64,000 nucleotides of DNA, from contig CM054158.1 in NCBI GenBank assembly GCA_028751875.1, positions 15,659,973 through 15,723,972 of the forward strand, given 5' to 3'. Below, piece after piece: positions 1-12,520 of the stretch (the first letter of the stretch is position 1; every line of letters starts with the position of its first letter). The notes below the pieces were generated by a model. The model ran no database searches. It saw only the letters and a list, made by a program, of their open reading frames with translations, and was not told the origin of the DNA. The position numbers and the translations under genes are program-made. The stretch comes from Rapana venosa (lineage: Eukaryota; Mollusca; Gastropoda; Neogastropoda; Muricidae).

Positions 1-3000
1 CTTGTTGTTTTTTTGACACATGAACAGTAATTTGTTCGCCCTTTTTTTGCCTTGTTGTAAGAATTTCAAAAAACCAGCTGCCCCCTTTAAACTGGTGGAT
101 CACTTTAGGTTTCGGGTTTTTGTGCGTTTGGCTTTTAAAGGCTTTGTACCACTTTTGGGTGCTTTGGAAACATTTAGCCCATTCCCCTAAAAATTTTTGG
201 CCCCATACTGACCTCAACAAAATCCCCTAACTCATATAATAAAAAAAAAAATAAAAAATTAATTTAATTTTTTGCTTCTTGTTTTTTTTTTTTTGGCTAG
301 TAAAAGCATTAAATTTTACCATAGGTAATTCTTACTTTTTTAAATAGATACCCCAAGGGATCCTTTAAAGCCCTGCCCGGGCCCAAAGGCAGAAAACCCT
401 TTTTTATATATTTTTTTTTTTTATTGAGTCAAGGTCCACAGGCATAGCTTTGTGTTGTTTTTTTCTGGGGGTCAAATTTTTTTGACGCTTGTTTGGCACA
501 TAGTCAACCCCGAAGACCCCTGAAATCCTCTTCTGATTTGGGGGGAAACGGGGGAGAGCTTTTTCTTTAAAAAGAGCCTGAAGGGCTTAGCTTGGGTAAT
601 GTCAAGGCAAAAAACACGTCAAGGTTTTTTTAGGTTTTAAACACAACCTTTTTGGGAAAAGGGCGAAAGTGAAAAAATTTAACAAGGGTCCTGCCCGTTA
701 TGAAAAAAGAGCCCAATGCTATTGATGCACGAGCTCCAAATTCCCCGTAGCCAAGAGAGCAATCCTGTTCCTGCTGGGCTGTAGACATGTTGGGTGTTAA
801 ACCCGTAGGAATAGAGCTCAACACAGTAAATGCTGATCGTTTTCCCAAAAGCCTGCAATTTTTATACCCTTTTTAGTTGTTTTCTCAATTGATGCTGCAA
901 CTGTGAAAGGGTTTTTCAAACGAAAAGGGATTAGCATTACATTAGGGGTTTCAGGGTCTGGTGCACAGGAACCCTTTAGGAAAATTTCAGTTGTCACTTC
1001 TTCTTATAAATTTTAAAAAAAAAAAGTGGAATTTTTATTGGGGATTCATTCAGTAAGTCTTGTAAAGATTTTCGGGGAGTACAACATGTTTTTAAAGAAC
1101 CAAGGAGGGGAATGTGGGTAAAAATTTAGGGAAGCAAAGGGGTCAGTTGTGGTGGGCTAGGGGCAAGTTGACTTTATACTGGAAATTTCCCTTTAATGTC
1201 ATTTTTCCCCCTCCGCTGTTCCGAATAGTAAAAGCAAATCGAGGGCATCAACGGTTAGTCTTTCCAGTTTTAAAAGGAATCCCATCCCCTGAAAAAAAAA
1301 GTACTCTGTCTTCTCTTTTCAAAACCCGAAAAAAACACCAATGTGAAATGACCTCCAAGGAAAGATGGAAGGAATCGTAGCAATGTGGTTGTGGTTTTAG
1401 TCCCCTGAGTCTTTTCTATAAGCCCGTAAGGGGTCCTTTTTCTGTAATGCTATTAAAACCTAATTCATTTTTGCTGGCTGATTGATAGGGTTCTATTTTT
1501 ACCGGCCAGGGATTTTTAGCTTTTCGGGGAAAATTTTTTTCCCCGGGGATAGAGAGTGGATGGGGCTAATAAACTCAAACTTGATCTGCCAGTTTTATTC
1601 TTGGTTTTAAGTGCCAAATTTTTACTTTTTTATGGTTTCTTTTGGGAATAAAATCATCTTTCTAATGCCAGCCTTTAACATTACCAACTGTTTAAGTTTT
1701 GGAAAAACCCGGGGGTTTTTTTAAACTTCTTCTATTGCGGGGCTTGGTTTGTATCCAAACATTTGGTTTCTCAAAAGCAAAAACTTCCCCCAATTTTCCC
1801 CCCTCCTTCTCAACTCTTGGAAAATCAACCCAAAAACCCTTTTAAACTTCAATAGTTTGGGGATGGGTTTCAGGTTTCTTTTTATTAAGGGAAACCCCGT
1901 GAAATGGGTTTTTGTATGTATATTAGTATTTTAAAATTTTTTTTTTTTCTAATGTAATAAAGTTTAAAATTTTTCCCGTCAAAATGTTCTTTGTGCTGCG
2001 TCCCTTTGGGGTTTTTATACAGAGTGTTTTTATGAAGCCCTTTTTTCCCGCTCTTTGAATTGAAGGTAGTAAAGCTAAATTTTACTGCGTTTTTTAAAAG
2101 TACATTGCTTTGCTGGGTGAAAGGGTTTCCCCAGAGATCAGAAGGGACTGGAAAAAGAGGAAGAAGCCTTCATCACCACTTGGGGTTTTTGTTGGTTTAA
2201 CGGGGACAAGTTTCCAAAAACAAAGGGGGTTTACTGCCAGTTTAAAGGTCCTTTTTACCAACAAAGGTTTTGTCCTTGGGGAGGAACACAAACAAAAAAA
2301 ACCAAACCTTTCCCAAAGGGGGACCAAAACCCACATCCCCAAAAGATTCTTCTAAAAGGGGCTAAAGTCAAAACCCAAACTTTCGCAAGACTTTGGCATT
2401 CTTACAATTAAGATTTTTTGTAGAGTTACTCTTAGACTAGCTTTGGGTTTAGTTTTTTCGTGAAACCAGCGGGGGAAAGGAGGGTCCTTTTCCAGGGTGC
2501 AGAAACTAATAACCTTTTGCACAGTAAATTAATTTTAAAAAGACCAGTTTTTTGGGGGGGTTGTATAGTTTTAAAACCATTTTTGCTGCGTTTAAGTTTG
2601 TCCCCGATACTTTTTTAGAAGGGCCTCGTGCAAAGCAACTGTTTTATGTTAAAAGCATTGTCAATTGGAATTGGGCCCGTTTTTTAAAAAAGGGACAAAA
2701 CCCACGGATCTTTTTTTAGGTTTATAAACATTTTTTTACTAAAGAATAAATGGGATAAAAAATAAAGATGCAAAAATACGAGGCGGATCTCACCCTAACC
2801 CAAAAACCCATTACCTTTTTAACTAGATGTTTCTGGGTCAAGAATTGAACCCTTTCCCAAATAAAAGTTTACAACCCCCCTGAAAAACCAAAACTTAAAC
2901 CCCCTAATTAAGGGTGGAAAGCCCCCTGCGAAAGCAGGGTTTTCTAAAACCAAAAAAGGTTTTATCAAAAATCCTTAAAACCCTTTCATCCACTGTGCCA

Positions 3001-6000
3001 AATACAGGCTGTGGTGTGGGCAATGCGGGCCACATGAAACCCTTTAAACCTTAGAAAGTCGTGGCCCGGTTTCATGTGGACTACGTTTAAAGGGGTGGGG
3101 TTATCTAGCTGCAGGGCCCACTGCCCACGATAGCAACTTCAACCCCTTTTTTAAAATAGGGGTTTTCAGAAGGGGTTTTGAGAGGCCGTGCAATGAGTTT
3201 TAAAATTGGGTTTTAAAAACTGCATTTTAGACAAGCACAGGACAAAAATCATGCAGGGACTCTGGATTTTTTTGGGGGGGCAAAAGGTGTATAACTAAGA
3301 CTTTGGGGGTTTTCCAAATACATTTTTTACCGTGGTGCAAGATTTTTTCTTTTGGGTTTAATAAAGCAAATGTACATTTTTGCATGGACAACTTTTTTTT
3401 CTGATTTTAGTGAAAGGGGGAAAAAACCAGGATTAGAGAGGATTAAAAGACCTGTTCGGGGCCCATGTGGGGTTTCTGGGGGGGTGCACAGGCACAGACA
3501 AATCAAGTATTTTTGGTGGCACTGGGGGGGAGGGACAAACAAATTTTTAGCAAACTTAAAAACCCTATTAACTCACCGTTTTACCTTCCATCAAGCAACA
3601 ACATTTTCAAGATGTTTTTTCACTAGGGACGGGGCAAAAGGGAGACTTTGCTAAGGACCTGGTTTATATAAGCTGCCTTCCAACATGCAGTTTTCAAAAG
3701 GAACCAAATTTCAAACGACAACAACAATATTTTAAAAAGCTAGAGTTTATGTCACTTGGAAAAAAAGGAAAAATGGAAACAAAACAGCAGCAGCAGTAGT
3801 ATCAGGGAGCACAAACAAAAAAGTAGTAAGAAACCCCCAAACAAAAAGGGGAAAAAACTACTACCACCCAAACCCCAGAGCAAAAAAACAAAAAAAAATT
3901 AAAAATTAAATTTTCCCCGTAAGAGCAGGTTTCTAGAGGGAAATAACGCTTTAACAATATACTTGTTTTTAAGGGGGCCCTTTCTTACTTTATTTTTTAA
4001 AAAAAAGGAAAACCCAAAAACTAAAACCAGGAACCCAGCAATGGGGCCCGCCAAAACCCCAAAATTTTCCTCAGTTGATAGCAGCCGCTAACAACAAACC
4101 AATTTTTACCAGGGAAAAAGGGTTTCCAAATTTTTAGGCTAATTTTTTTTTAAAAAGGTCAGCTAAGTGCTGAGTTGTTTCTTAACCCAGTTTTTTTTCC
4201 CTGTTTGGGGGGGGAAGGGTGGTGGTGGGGGCGGTAGGTGCTTCCCCGTCACGCATACACAAGATGCTAAAAGGGAAACCCCAAAGGGTTTTAATTATAC
4301 GGGTAAGTTTTATGCCCTTTTCTCCAAAACATGTACAGTTCTTTTTCCCCTAGTTTGTGTTTTTATAAAAAATGGGGTGGGGTTTTTTTTTTTAAATTTT
4401 GCAAAAAACCCGAAAAAAAATGTTGGGGAAATTTTTTGGTTTTTATTGTTTAAAGACCTCTAAACTTTCAGATTTTTTTGACCTGTGTGATTCTTTCTTT
4501 TTCTTCCGTTTTAAGAGGGGAGGGGGGCTTCTGCTAGCTTCTTTTTTTTTAGTTCTAAAGGGGGAGTCCCAAATCCCCAGCTTTTCAAATTATTTACATT
4601 CGCCCTAATTAAACCGTAGGGCTTGTTTAGCCCCCTTTTTTTCTCGCATGGGTAGGGGGTTTATCATTTTTTTGTTTTTTATCGCTGTGGTTTCCCTACT
4701 TTTGTGAAGTTAGTTTCCCCCCTCTAGAATAGTTTCCGGGGTTTTTGTGGGGGGGCCCACGGGGCAGGTCTTTAAATGGTAACTTTCATTGGGTTTTTTG
4801 GGATGTTTTGTTCAACATTTGTAGTTGGGGCAAAAGCTTTGGGTAGGGGAGTCGTTAGTAGTAGTAGTCATTTCATCACAAAAACCAAGTTTTCCCCTGC
4901 AAAGCAACATTAGTCTCTGCTTGAGTGTATATTTTGCAAAAAAACTGATGGGGGGATTTTTCTTTGTTAATAAAACCTTTTGTCTTTTGCCCGTTACAGC
5001 AAAATTTGGGGTGCCATAACATAGTCAGTATGGTCAGTACTTCTGTTTTGGTTGGCCCAAATTGGGGGGAAAACTTTAAACCCCGCTTTTAATAAACCCC
5101 TTCTGACTGAATGCAAAGGGGGGCTACAGAACTGCCCGCTTCAAAAACCCCAAACATCACTGGCAAAAAAACATCACCATACTAATTTTTGTCTTCCATT
5201 ATTCTTTTTATTGTTTTTTTTTTAAATTTTGGGTACTATAGAAAAAAATGGGAAAACAAACATTTGGGGCAATTTCCTTTATCCAACAGACGTTTTAAAA
5301 TTTCCCCTTGGCTTAAAAAACAACCCGACAAACGTTAGGGCAAAAAACCCCCCCTTTGGGGGAAAATCAGATCCCGACTGTTTTGGGTTTTTTAATTTAG
5401 GGAAAAAGGGTGTCAAATTGGGTTTCCCGGCACAACAGCCCTTCCCTTTTTAGATTGAACAGAGTCTGAAGAAAGGGCCAAACAGAAGGTGGGGACAAAA
5501 GTAGGGGGGGCATTTAAAAAAAGATTAAATTCAAAACAGAAGGCAGGAAGTGCTGGCATTAAACAACGCAGGGGCCTTTCTTGAATATACTGATTTTTGG
5601 ATGACAAAAAAAAAAAAGAGATAACTATTTTCAGGGGATACAGGATGATTAGGGAAAAAAAACACAGAGTAGGGTTTTTGCTGATAAGGGGAAAAAGGAA
5701 AAAAGATGCTTGGCCCCTAGCAAAGCCTATGGTAACAGGTTTTTTATTTCCCCTTGACTTTGAAATGCTCAGCTCTCCCATGCCTTTCTATCAAAAGGGG
5801 ACAATCAGAAAAAAAACTTTTGTATAACTAAACCTTTTTTGACAGTGGGCCCTGTTATTACTTTCCCGGGACGCGATGAAAAGTACAAAATAACTGGTAT
5901 ATCCTTTAGAGTATGAAAGTTTCAAAAAAAACCCCGAGTTTTCCCCGCTTGGGTTGCACAGCAATATCAGTCCAAGGGTTTTTAAACTATTATGAAAGAG

Positions 6001-7100
6001 TCTCAAACCCTAGCACATTAATGAAAAAGTAAAGCAAATACTGTGTGGGAAAATTTAAAACTGAACACCCGGGGAAGATCGCTAAAAGGAAAATTAATGT
6101 TTTTTTGAAGAACCACCCCCCCCCTTTTCCAATTAAGGGAGAGGTTTTTTAATTTCCCGGGATTAAAATTTACATTACTATGAGGGATAGCCAAATCCCA
6201 AATCTACACCTCAGGTTATTTACCATAAACAACACTTTGAAGAGGGGGGTAAAATACTTTGGTTTTTGGGCAGCACAATATACCCCCAAAAAGGGGTTAC
6301 AAGCCAAAACTTTACATCTAAATGATTTAGGCTTCATGAATACCAACATCTAAATAAAGCATTGTGGGTTGACTTAAGAAAACAACAGATGATGATAAGC
6401 GCCTGGTTCAGGAAAGGGCCCATTGAAAACGGCTCAGAAAAGGGAAAAACAATTTAATAGAGAAAGAGCAAGAAAAAAGATGAGCCCATAAAATATATTT
6501 TATTTTAGTGATGGATCAAAAGCCAACCCTAAAAAGGAATTTATAAAAAAGTTGTTTACTAAGGACCAGCTAAAATTTTTTTACCCAAAAAAAACTCATT
6601 GGGTCTCTAATATGCTGGGAGACTGGCGTGGAAGACTGTATTTGTTTTTTGATTTTTAGGAACGGTACAAAAATCATTTTAGTTCCCTTGTTATATTTTG
6701 GCCAACACTGGGACAACAAAAACTTTCAGAGAGAGAAAAAATTTTTTTGGGGCAATGAGAATAGAATTAAAAGTCAATCTCTCCCGACAGCTAACAATGT
6801 TTTAAAACTATTACACTGTTTGTAAAAAAGGCATACCCTTTTCTTAATAGGGCGCTGCCAGCAGAGCTTTACATTGTTTAAAAAAAGGAATAGTTTTCTA
6901 AGCTTTCTTTTATTTGGGGGCCGGGGAAAAGAACTGTTGGGTTTCGACAAAAAAAATATAATAGCAAAAAAAAAAAGATTACCTGAACAAAACAAATCGT
7001 TGAAAATTTTTTCATGAAAGACGAGATGGGGGTTTAAAAAATTCCCTTGGGGGGAAAGATGTTTTCCAAAGATGACAAGAAACAGAAAGAATAAAACTAA
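1..7100. other. Homopolymer-inflated region without recognisable genes
   Basis: I see no gene, RNA or known repeat here. Open frames are short (the longest about 120 codons, near 5413-5781) and resemble no family I know. The texture is distinctive: runs of 3-8 identical bases of all four kinds follow one another (for example poly-G near 2541 and poly-C near 6115), on neither strand preferentially. This stops near 7100, where ordinary sequence begins. I read it as low-quality consensus rather than biology, so any coding content would be frame-scrambled. Confidence 0.6.
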
Positions 7101-7244
7101 AACTGAGAAGCTCAAAGCATAGTAAACTAATACTCAAAACAGACCAGGCAGGCTGTTTACAAAACAGAGGCAGCATACTACATTGTATGAATCATCTGGC
7201 TGTGTGGCTGTGTGTGCACTAAGCGAGCTGCCTCGCAGTTCGTC

Positions 7245-7305
7245 ATTCAGCCAATCAGGAAGCGGGCTGGTTATTGCACCACACTAAGCTGAAAGTTATA
7301 TAGTT
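7245..7305 (+). promoter_or_regulatory. Possible CCAAT and TATA-like pair
   Basis: AGCCAATCAG, a good match to the NF-Y CCAAT consensus, lies near 7248, and GTTATATAG about 45 bases further on. No coding exon follows; the next structured feature is the hairpin repeat at 7571. Such a pair can arise by chance or be the internal promoter of a repeat. The call rests on two short motifs only. Confidence 0.15.
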
Positions 7306-7570
7306 AATATTTTAGAAAATCTTCCCCCTTTCCGGGTGGCAAACTTGCTAGCAGTTTGTCGTCTTGGCCAAGACAAATTGGTGTTTGGTTGGTGGTTCAG
7401 TTCGAGTCCCAGTAGTGTCCCCGTTTTTTTCTATTTCTATTTCCTTTGGATAAGTAGAAAATGAAATGGGTTGAGTTTTGCTGTATTGTTGCCACACACA
7501 CACTGTGTTCTGTTAATGTTATATTATAACATTGTGCTGTCACTGTCCATTATGAATTTATGTGTTGTGC

Positions 7571-7941
7571 GAATGCATGTGTTGGCATTCCAAAGGTTGT
7601 AAATGCTGGAAATCATCTCCTCTGCTTATGTTTCATTAAAGCATCCGGATAAAAGTGCACTAGCTTTAATGGATCCTGGGCAGAGGAGATGGTTTTGCAC
7701 TTTTTTCACTTTTTTTCTGTTTTACCCATAATTTTATAGTTTTACCCATCAATGCAAGATTGTAACATTTTTTATTTATTACAAGAGATAGGGAAAAAGC
7801 TGACTTAAAGTAAAGTGCTTAGTTTTTATATAAAACTATGCAAGTTTTTGATTGATGAGGCGAAGCCTCATCAATCAAAAGTTGCCTGGTTTTGGATAAA
7901 CAGTAAGTGGTTGAGCTTAAGTCGGCTTTTTCCCTATCTCT
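7571..7941. repeat. Three-hairpin structured repeat, copy 1
   Basis: Three inverted repeats follow one another. Hairpin 1 is GAATGC / GCATTC (7571-7576 with 7585-7590, 8-base loop). Hairpin 2 is CATCTCCTCTGC / GCAGAGGAGATG (7614-7625 with 7680-7691) plus an inner stem CATTAAAGC / GCTTTAATG (7634-7642 with 7663-7671). Hairpin 3 is a foldback of about 158 bases (7784-7941) whose centre is a perfect stem around a GAA loop at 7862-7864. A second copy at 37992-38614 has the same layout with different stem bases that still pair. It could be a foldback or MITE-like element, or a structured RNA. I see no coding capacity or target-site duplication. Confidence 0.8.
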
Positions 7942-7945
7942 ATTG

Positions 7946-8690
7946 TGGAACTAAACAATTCATAGAACTTCATAACATTTCGAGTTTTTGGATAATATTT
8001 GGGATAAATTTGTTTCTTAGCTGCACAAAGAAATTACATTTGAACAGATAATGGAACTCACTTCCTAGCTTGTTTTCACTACATTTATCACCGACTCTCT
8101 CTGCTCCCAGAACATTTCTTGTTCTGCCTGTTTGGATGGGGAGTCTGTGATTTAACGTTGGAAAATGAATAAAAGTTAATGACAAAGTACAACAGATAAT
8201 GTTCAAAGCAGAAACACTTTTTAAATAGTTTATAATTAAGAAAGATGTTGCTATCTACATGAGAAAACCATTGCTGCAAATACTGGTCTTGTACACTACC
8301 TGTAACTTTGGCTTTAAACCATTCAGGTGAAACATTGAGATCAAACTGATTCTGCCAAATGCCACTTAACCTGTTTTCATTTAATATGCTTTCTATGGCA
8401 GCTAAATAAGGAGATTTTTGGGCATTAGCATATAGGCCTTACATGTCATGTAGCAGCTTATAAACAATATTTGAAAACTTAGGCTCACTTCCTATATCAA
8501 CAAGCTTAAACCAATAGCAAAGCATCCTTAATTTAGCTGTTATTTGTACAGGAAACTGTCCCAGTAAACCATTTTACTTGGAGTAGATGTTCCCAGTTTA
8601 AGGATTATTTTGAAGAACTTAAGTTATAATTTCGAAGCAAATTCACACATTAATGGTGTCGAGATTTCACACCTGTAAAGCAAAACAGGT
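7946..8690. other. Unique AT-rich sequence, nothing recognised
   Basis: Normal-textured sequence between the hairpin repeat and the second homopolymer-rich block. The open frames here are short, overlap on both strands and have low-complexity composition. I see no repeat, RNA gene or splice-bounded exon. Confidence 0.5.
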
Positions 8691-10393
8691 CAATTTGGTT
8701 TTAACGGGGTTGGGTTTAAAAGCTGTAAACGGGCCAAAAGCAAGTGCCAAGGGATTTTCAACGCTAAAAAAACTAAAAAGAGTTAAAAAACGGACGGATC
8801 CAAACGGAAAAGACCCTTCTAAAGGGAAAAAACCCGGCCCTCAAGATGGAAACAGGGACTACTTTGGGAACAGGGAACATCTCCCGGCGTAAACAAAAAA
8901 AGGAAAACCAAAAAAATTGTGGAATTCATGCCCAAAAAAGAAAGATCCCTTCTTGGGCTTTTCGGGACACTAGGAAGGGGGGATTTGGAACAAAAGAAAT
9001 CCAAAAATTTGGGTTCTCTCTGGATTGGGTCAGGAAAGCCCAAAGGAGAAGGCAGGTTTTTGTGTGATTCATCCTCACCGACTTAGCAAAGAATTTTCTT
9101 TGAGTAAAAGAAACACATATCAGAAAGACTGTTTAAAAAATTTGGGTTGTAAGAAAGTCCCAACCCAAAAAATCGTCTACTATATCCAAGCATATATGCA
9201 AACCCTGTAAGATTTTACTCAGAAGAGGGGAAAAACTCTTTTTATCAAAAAAAGCTCTCCGACCTCATCAAAAGCACCCCCGACAAAAGGGACCCCTGTA
9301 TGCATGGGGGTTTCAAAGGCGAGTTGGGGGGGAGAACAAACCGGGGGGACAAAAAAATCTTTGGGGCCCCCGTGACCACAGAAACAACCTTGCAAAATTT
9401 CAACGGGAAAAACCCTGTTTCTGGAATTTTTGGGCAGGCATGAAAATTTTATCCCTCACCCCAAAACCCTTTTTTCCCAACCCCCGAGCCTCCAAAATTT
9501 TTAACCACTAGGTACAATTTGGGAAGACCTCAACATTTTCGTCTCAAATCGACTTTATATTTTCAAGATCTTGAACAAGTTTTCCCCCTCCAAAAATCAA
9601 AAAGCCCCCTCCCCTGCCCAACCTTTTTCCTGACCCCAGGCCCGTCATTTTTTATTTCCCCCAGTATCCGAAGAAGAAAATTTAAAAACTGCTAGGAAAA
9701 CCGCCCTAAAAGATCAATCCTTTTAAACTGGAAGGAAAGGGAAATGAAAAAACAGTTCTAGTGCTTTTCAAGGTTGAAACTTTACTCCATTGATACCCCC
9801 TTCAAAAATTTGGGAAAAAGGGCCCGGGGACACTTCCCAAACCAGCTCTCTTGAACACCTTAAGGGAAGTTTTTGGGGACAAAAAAAAAGGTTTTGGGGG
9901 GTAAAAAAAAAGAAAGGGTTAAACTTGTGGGAACCCAAAAGGTGAAGGAAAACCATCAAGAAAAAAAAAAAAACATATAAAACTTGGGTCAAGACCCAAA
10001 ACAGAAGAGGGGCTTCGCAAGTTTCCCAAAAATTTCAAGAAGATAGTAAACGTGTTGTGAAAGCCCCCAAAGAAAAATCCCTTTGGGGAACTTATGGAGG
10101 GGAAGTTAAGGGGAAATTTGCAAGAAAATTCCCAAAGAGAAATTTTTTAAAAAATGTTGGGAAAACAATTTAGAGTTTAAAAGATTTAGGGATTTTAATC
10201 AAAACCAAAAGTAGTGAATGATTTCAAATTTGGGGAGGGGACTGCACAAAAAAAAAGGAAATTTTGGAAAAAGATTTGGGGAAAACTTTTTAAAGATATT
10301 TTAAAAAACCCCTCTGGAGGGGGCAAGTTCCAGTCTCAGTTTCTCACCACGCTATAAAGACCAGTTAGGGCCCCCAAAACTTGAAAAACTGAA
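8691..10393. other. Second homopolymer-inflated region, up to gap 1
   Basis: The texture switches within a few tens of bases near 8690 to the same run-rich pattern as 1-7100 and continues to the N gap. No gene, repeat or RNA is recognisable. Its position beside an assembly gap supports poor consensus quality. Confidence 0.55.
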
Positions 10394-10893
10394 NNNNNNN
10401 NNNNNNNNNNNNNNNNNNNNNNNNNNNNNNNNNNNNNNNNNNNNNNNNNNNNNNNNNNNNNNNNNNNNNNNNNNNNNNNNNNNNNNNNNNNNNNNNNNNN
10501 NNNNNNNNNNNNNNNNNNNNNNNNNNNNNNNNNNNNNNNNNNNNNNNNNNNNNNNNNNNNNNNNNNNNNNNNNNNNNNNNNNNNNNNNNNNNNNNNNNNN
10601 NNNNNNNNNNNNNNNNNNNNNNNNNNNNNNNNNNNNNNNNNNNNNNNNNNNNNNNNNNNNNNNNNNNNNNNNNNNNNNNNNNNNNNNNNNNNNNNNNNNN
10701 NNNNNNNNNNNNNNNNNNNNNNNNNNNNNNNNNNNNNNNNNNNNNNNNNNNNNNNNNNNNNNNNNNNNNNNNNNNNNNNNNNNNNNNNNNNNNNNNNNNN
10801 NNNNNNNNNNNNNNNNNNNNNNNNNNNNNNNNNNNNNNNNNNNNNNNNNNNNNNNNNNNNNNNNNNNNNNNNNNNNNNNNNNNNNNNNNNNNN
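10394..10893. other. Assembly gap of exactly 500 N
   Basis: 500 consecutive N. The round length is the placeholder used by scaffolders for gaps of unknown size. An open frame crossing it is meaningless. Confidence 0.99.
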
Positions 10894-12300
10894 TGGGTTT
10901 ATGATCGTAAAAAAACTTTTGGGGGGAGTGGGCCCCTGATGTTAACTCCAGAGAAAAAATCACTTTGTCACAACTGGATAGCCCGTTGCTGAGACGCACA
11001 GTGTCAAGACAAAACTTGTCAACATAGCCGAAATACTACGTTCTTGATTTTCATCCGGGGGCAACAGAAAATGGTACATAAAAAAACAGAACTTTACCTG
11101 CCAAACAGCTTCTGCAAAATCCATCCTGATCTCTGATGATCAGGCAAGATCCACTACAGATGTAAAACCGAGATGGACCAACCACATGTCAACTGTGAAA
11201 TTATATAGACACAGATAGTATACAACAGATAATTGCCGTGTAGGCAGTCATTCACCCTGATGCTAGTGACGGGGACTTTCTTGCAAATCACTCCCCATGG
11301 AGACCGTTAGGAATGAAACTAAACTTGTGGTTCAAAGAAAATGTCTCTTGACTCTACTTCCCCTGGGATGCGGCGGGGGTGGGTGGGGGGGGGGGGGGGG
11401 GGCTCTTTCAGTATAAATACAGCATCCCGCCTTCTGGAAATTATGCGCAAGAAATTCCACCACTTTTCTATCTTTCTCTCTTGGTTTCTGTCTTTCTCCT
11501 TCCCTTTCTATTATCTCTCTTGCTAATTTTTTTTTTAACCTTCCCGGTCCATTCTTCTGGCTTTTTTTGGAGCAAATCTTTTAAAAAAAAGTTTTCATTA
11601 TATGACATTTTGCCTGTGTTCTTGTGTTCTGGCAGCCAGGTAGTGATGTTTAAACACTGGGATGGGCACAGGATGTCCATTCTGCAGTGTTATTATTTTG
11701 CCCGTGTGGCCCTTTTTATGTATTTCTTTTTTTTTAAACTTCAAAATGTTTGTTTTAATTTTATACGCTTTTTTGTAATCTGGGGATGATAACATTAAGC
11801 GGAATAGCTGGCGTCCTCATTTTTTTTTTTTATCAGCCTTAATGAATGAAATGACTTAGGTATTGTCATTTAATATTGTTTTTTTAATTTTAAATCTCAG
11901 AAGGACAGTGTTAGATATTTGAAGGTTTTAGGAGGTGTTGGTTTCGAATTTGAAGTGAAAAGCTACTGGAGCGACTGAAACTGATTGAGGAGTCAGACAG
12001 CCCTGATATGGCTTTCGTGGTGGGTAGGGCTATAAACCGTATGAAATGGAATGGAATCTTGAGGTGTACTCCAGGAACACTCTGTCAACACTGCCAGACG
12101 CCATCCCAACCTGCCAAGAACAAAGTCAGGGAAAGGACCAGGCAGAGACAAGCCTGACCAAGCAGACCAACAAGCAACTCCCCTGTTGGGGAACACAGCA
12201 GAAAAGGAAAGAAGAACTATGTATGAAGCTGAAAGATGAAAGCGCTCAAAGAAAAGAAAACCAGAAAGAAGAAAGAGGCAAGAAAACGAAACCTCAAACA
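10894..12300. other. Unique sequence with a poly-G run
   Basis: No gene recognised. The only marked feature is an 18-base G run at 11385-11402. T-rich stretches around 11460-11600 give open frames of low-complexity residues. The plus strand at 12046-12240 is open for about 60 codons (Gln/Lys/Thr-rich) but matches no family I know. Confidence 0.5.
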
Positions 12301-12315
12301 CAGAAAGAGAGAAAG

Positions 12316-12318
12316 TGA

Positions 12319-12407
<89 letters not shown>
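12316..12407. repeat. (GA)n microsatellite
   Basis: GA dinucleotide tract with a few interruptions. It directly abuts the family K LINE tail on its right, as the GA tract at 58917-58972 abuts the better-preserved element. It is therefore probably the grown 3' tail of a minus-strand LINE copy, reading (TC)n on that strand. Confidence 0.9.
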
Positions 12408-12409
<2 letters not shown>

Positions 12410-12520
12410 CTCGAACTCAATGGGGTTTTTTCACAGAAAGGTCATTGACCCAATCATGAAGGGGGTTGCCGAACTGCTTAGTATTTTGGTGGGGAGAAAG
12501 CAACATCAACAACAACAAAA
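12408..12520 (-). mobile_element. Family K LINE, 3' end fragment
   Basis: The sequence after the GA tract (AACTCGAACTCAA, then AGGTCATTGACCCA, ATGAAGGGGGTTGCC, AACTGCTTAGTATTTT) matches in order the stretch at 58973-59085. That stretch is the 3' end of the family K LINE. Only the 3' tail is present, as expected for a severely 5'-truncated insertion; the homology fades to the right. Minus orientation. Confidence 0.7.

Noticed and set aside
5413..5781. 122-codon minus-strand frame in the first block
   Set aside because: No resemblance to any family, and it lies in sequence whose run lengths are not trustworthy; frames of this size are expected by chance.
7845..7880. Hammerhead ribozyme (GATGAGGC...GAA core look-alike)
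   Set aside because: The match is to part of the core only. GAA is the loop of a perfect palindrome and the GAAAC / cleavage-site elements and stem III are missing. In copy 2 the arrangement also fails.
10352..10999. 215-codon minus-strand frame across the first gap
   Set aside because: Nearly all N, with no meaningful residues on either side.
12217..12448. Ser/Leu- and Arg/Glu-rich frames over the GA tract
   Set aside because: Pure microsatellite translation; the same occurs at 38871-39159 and 52728-52991.
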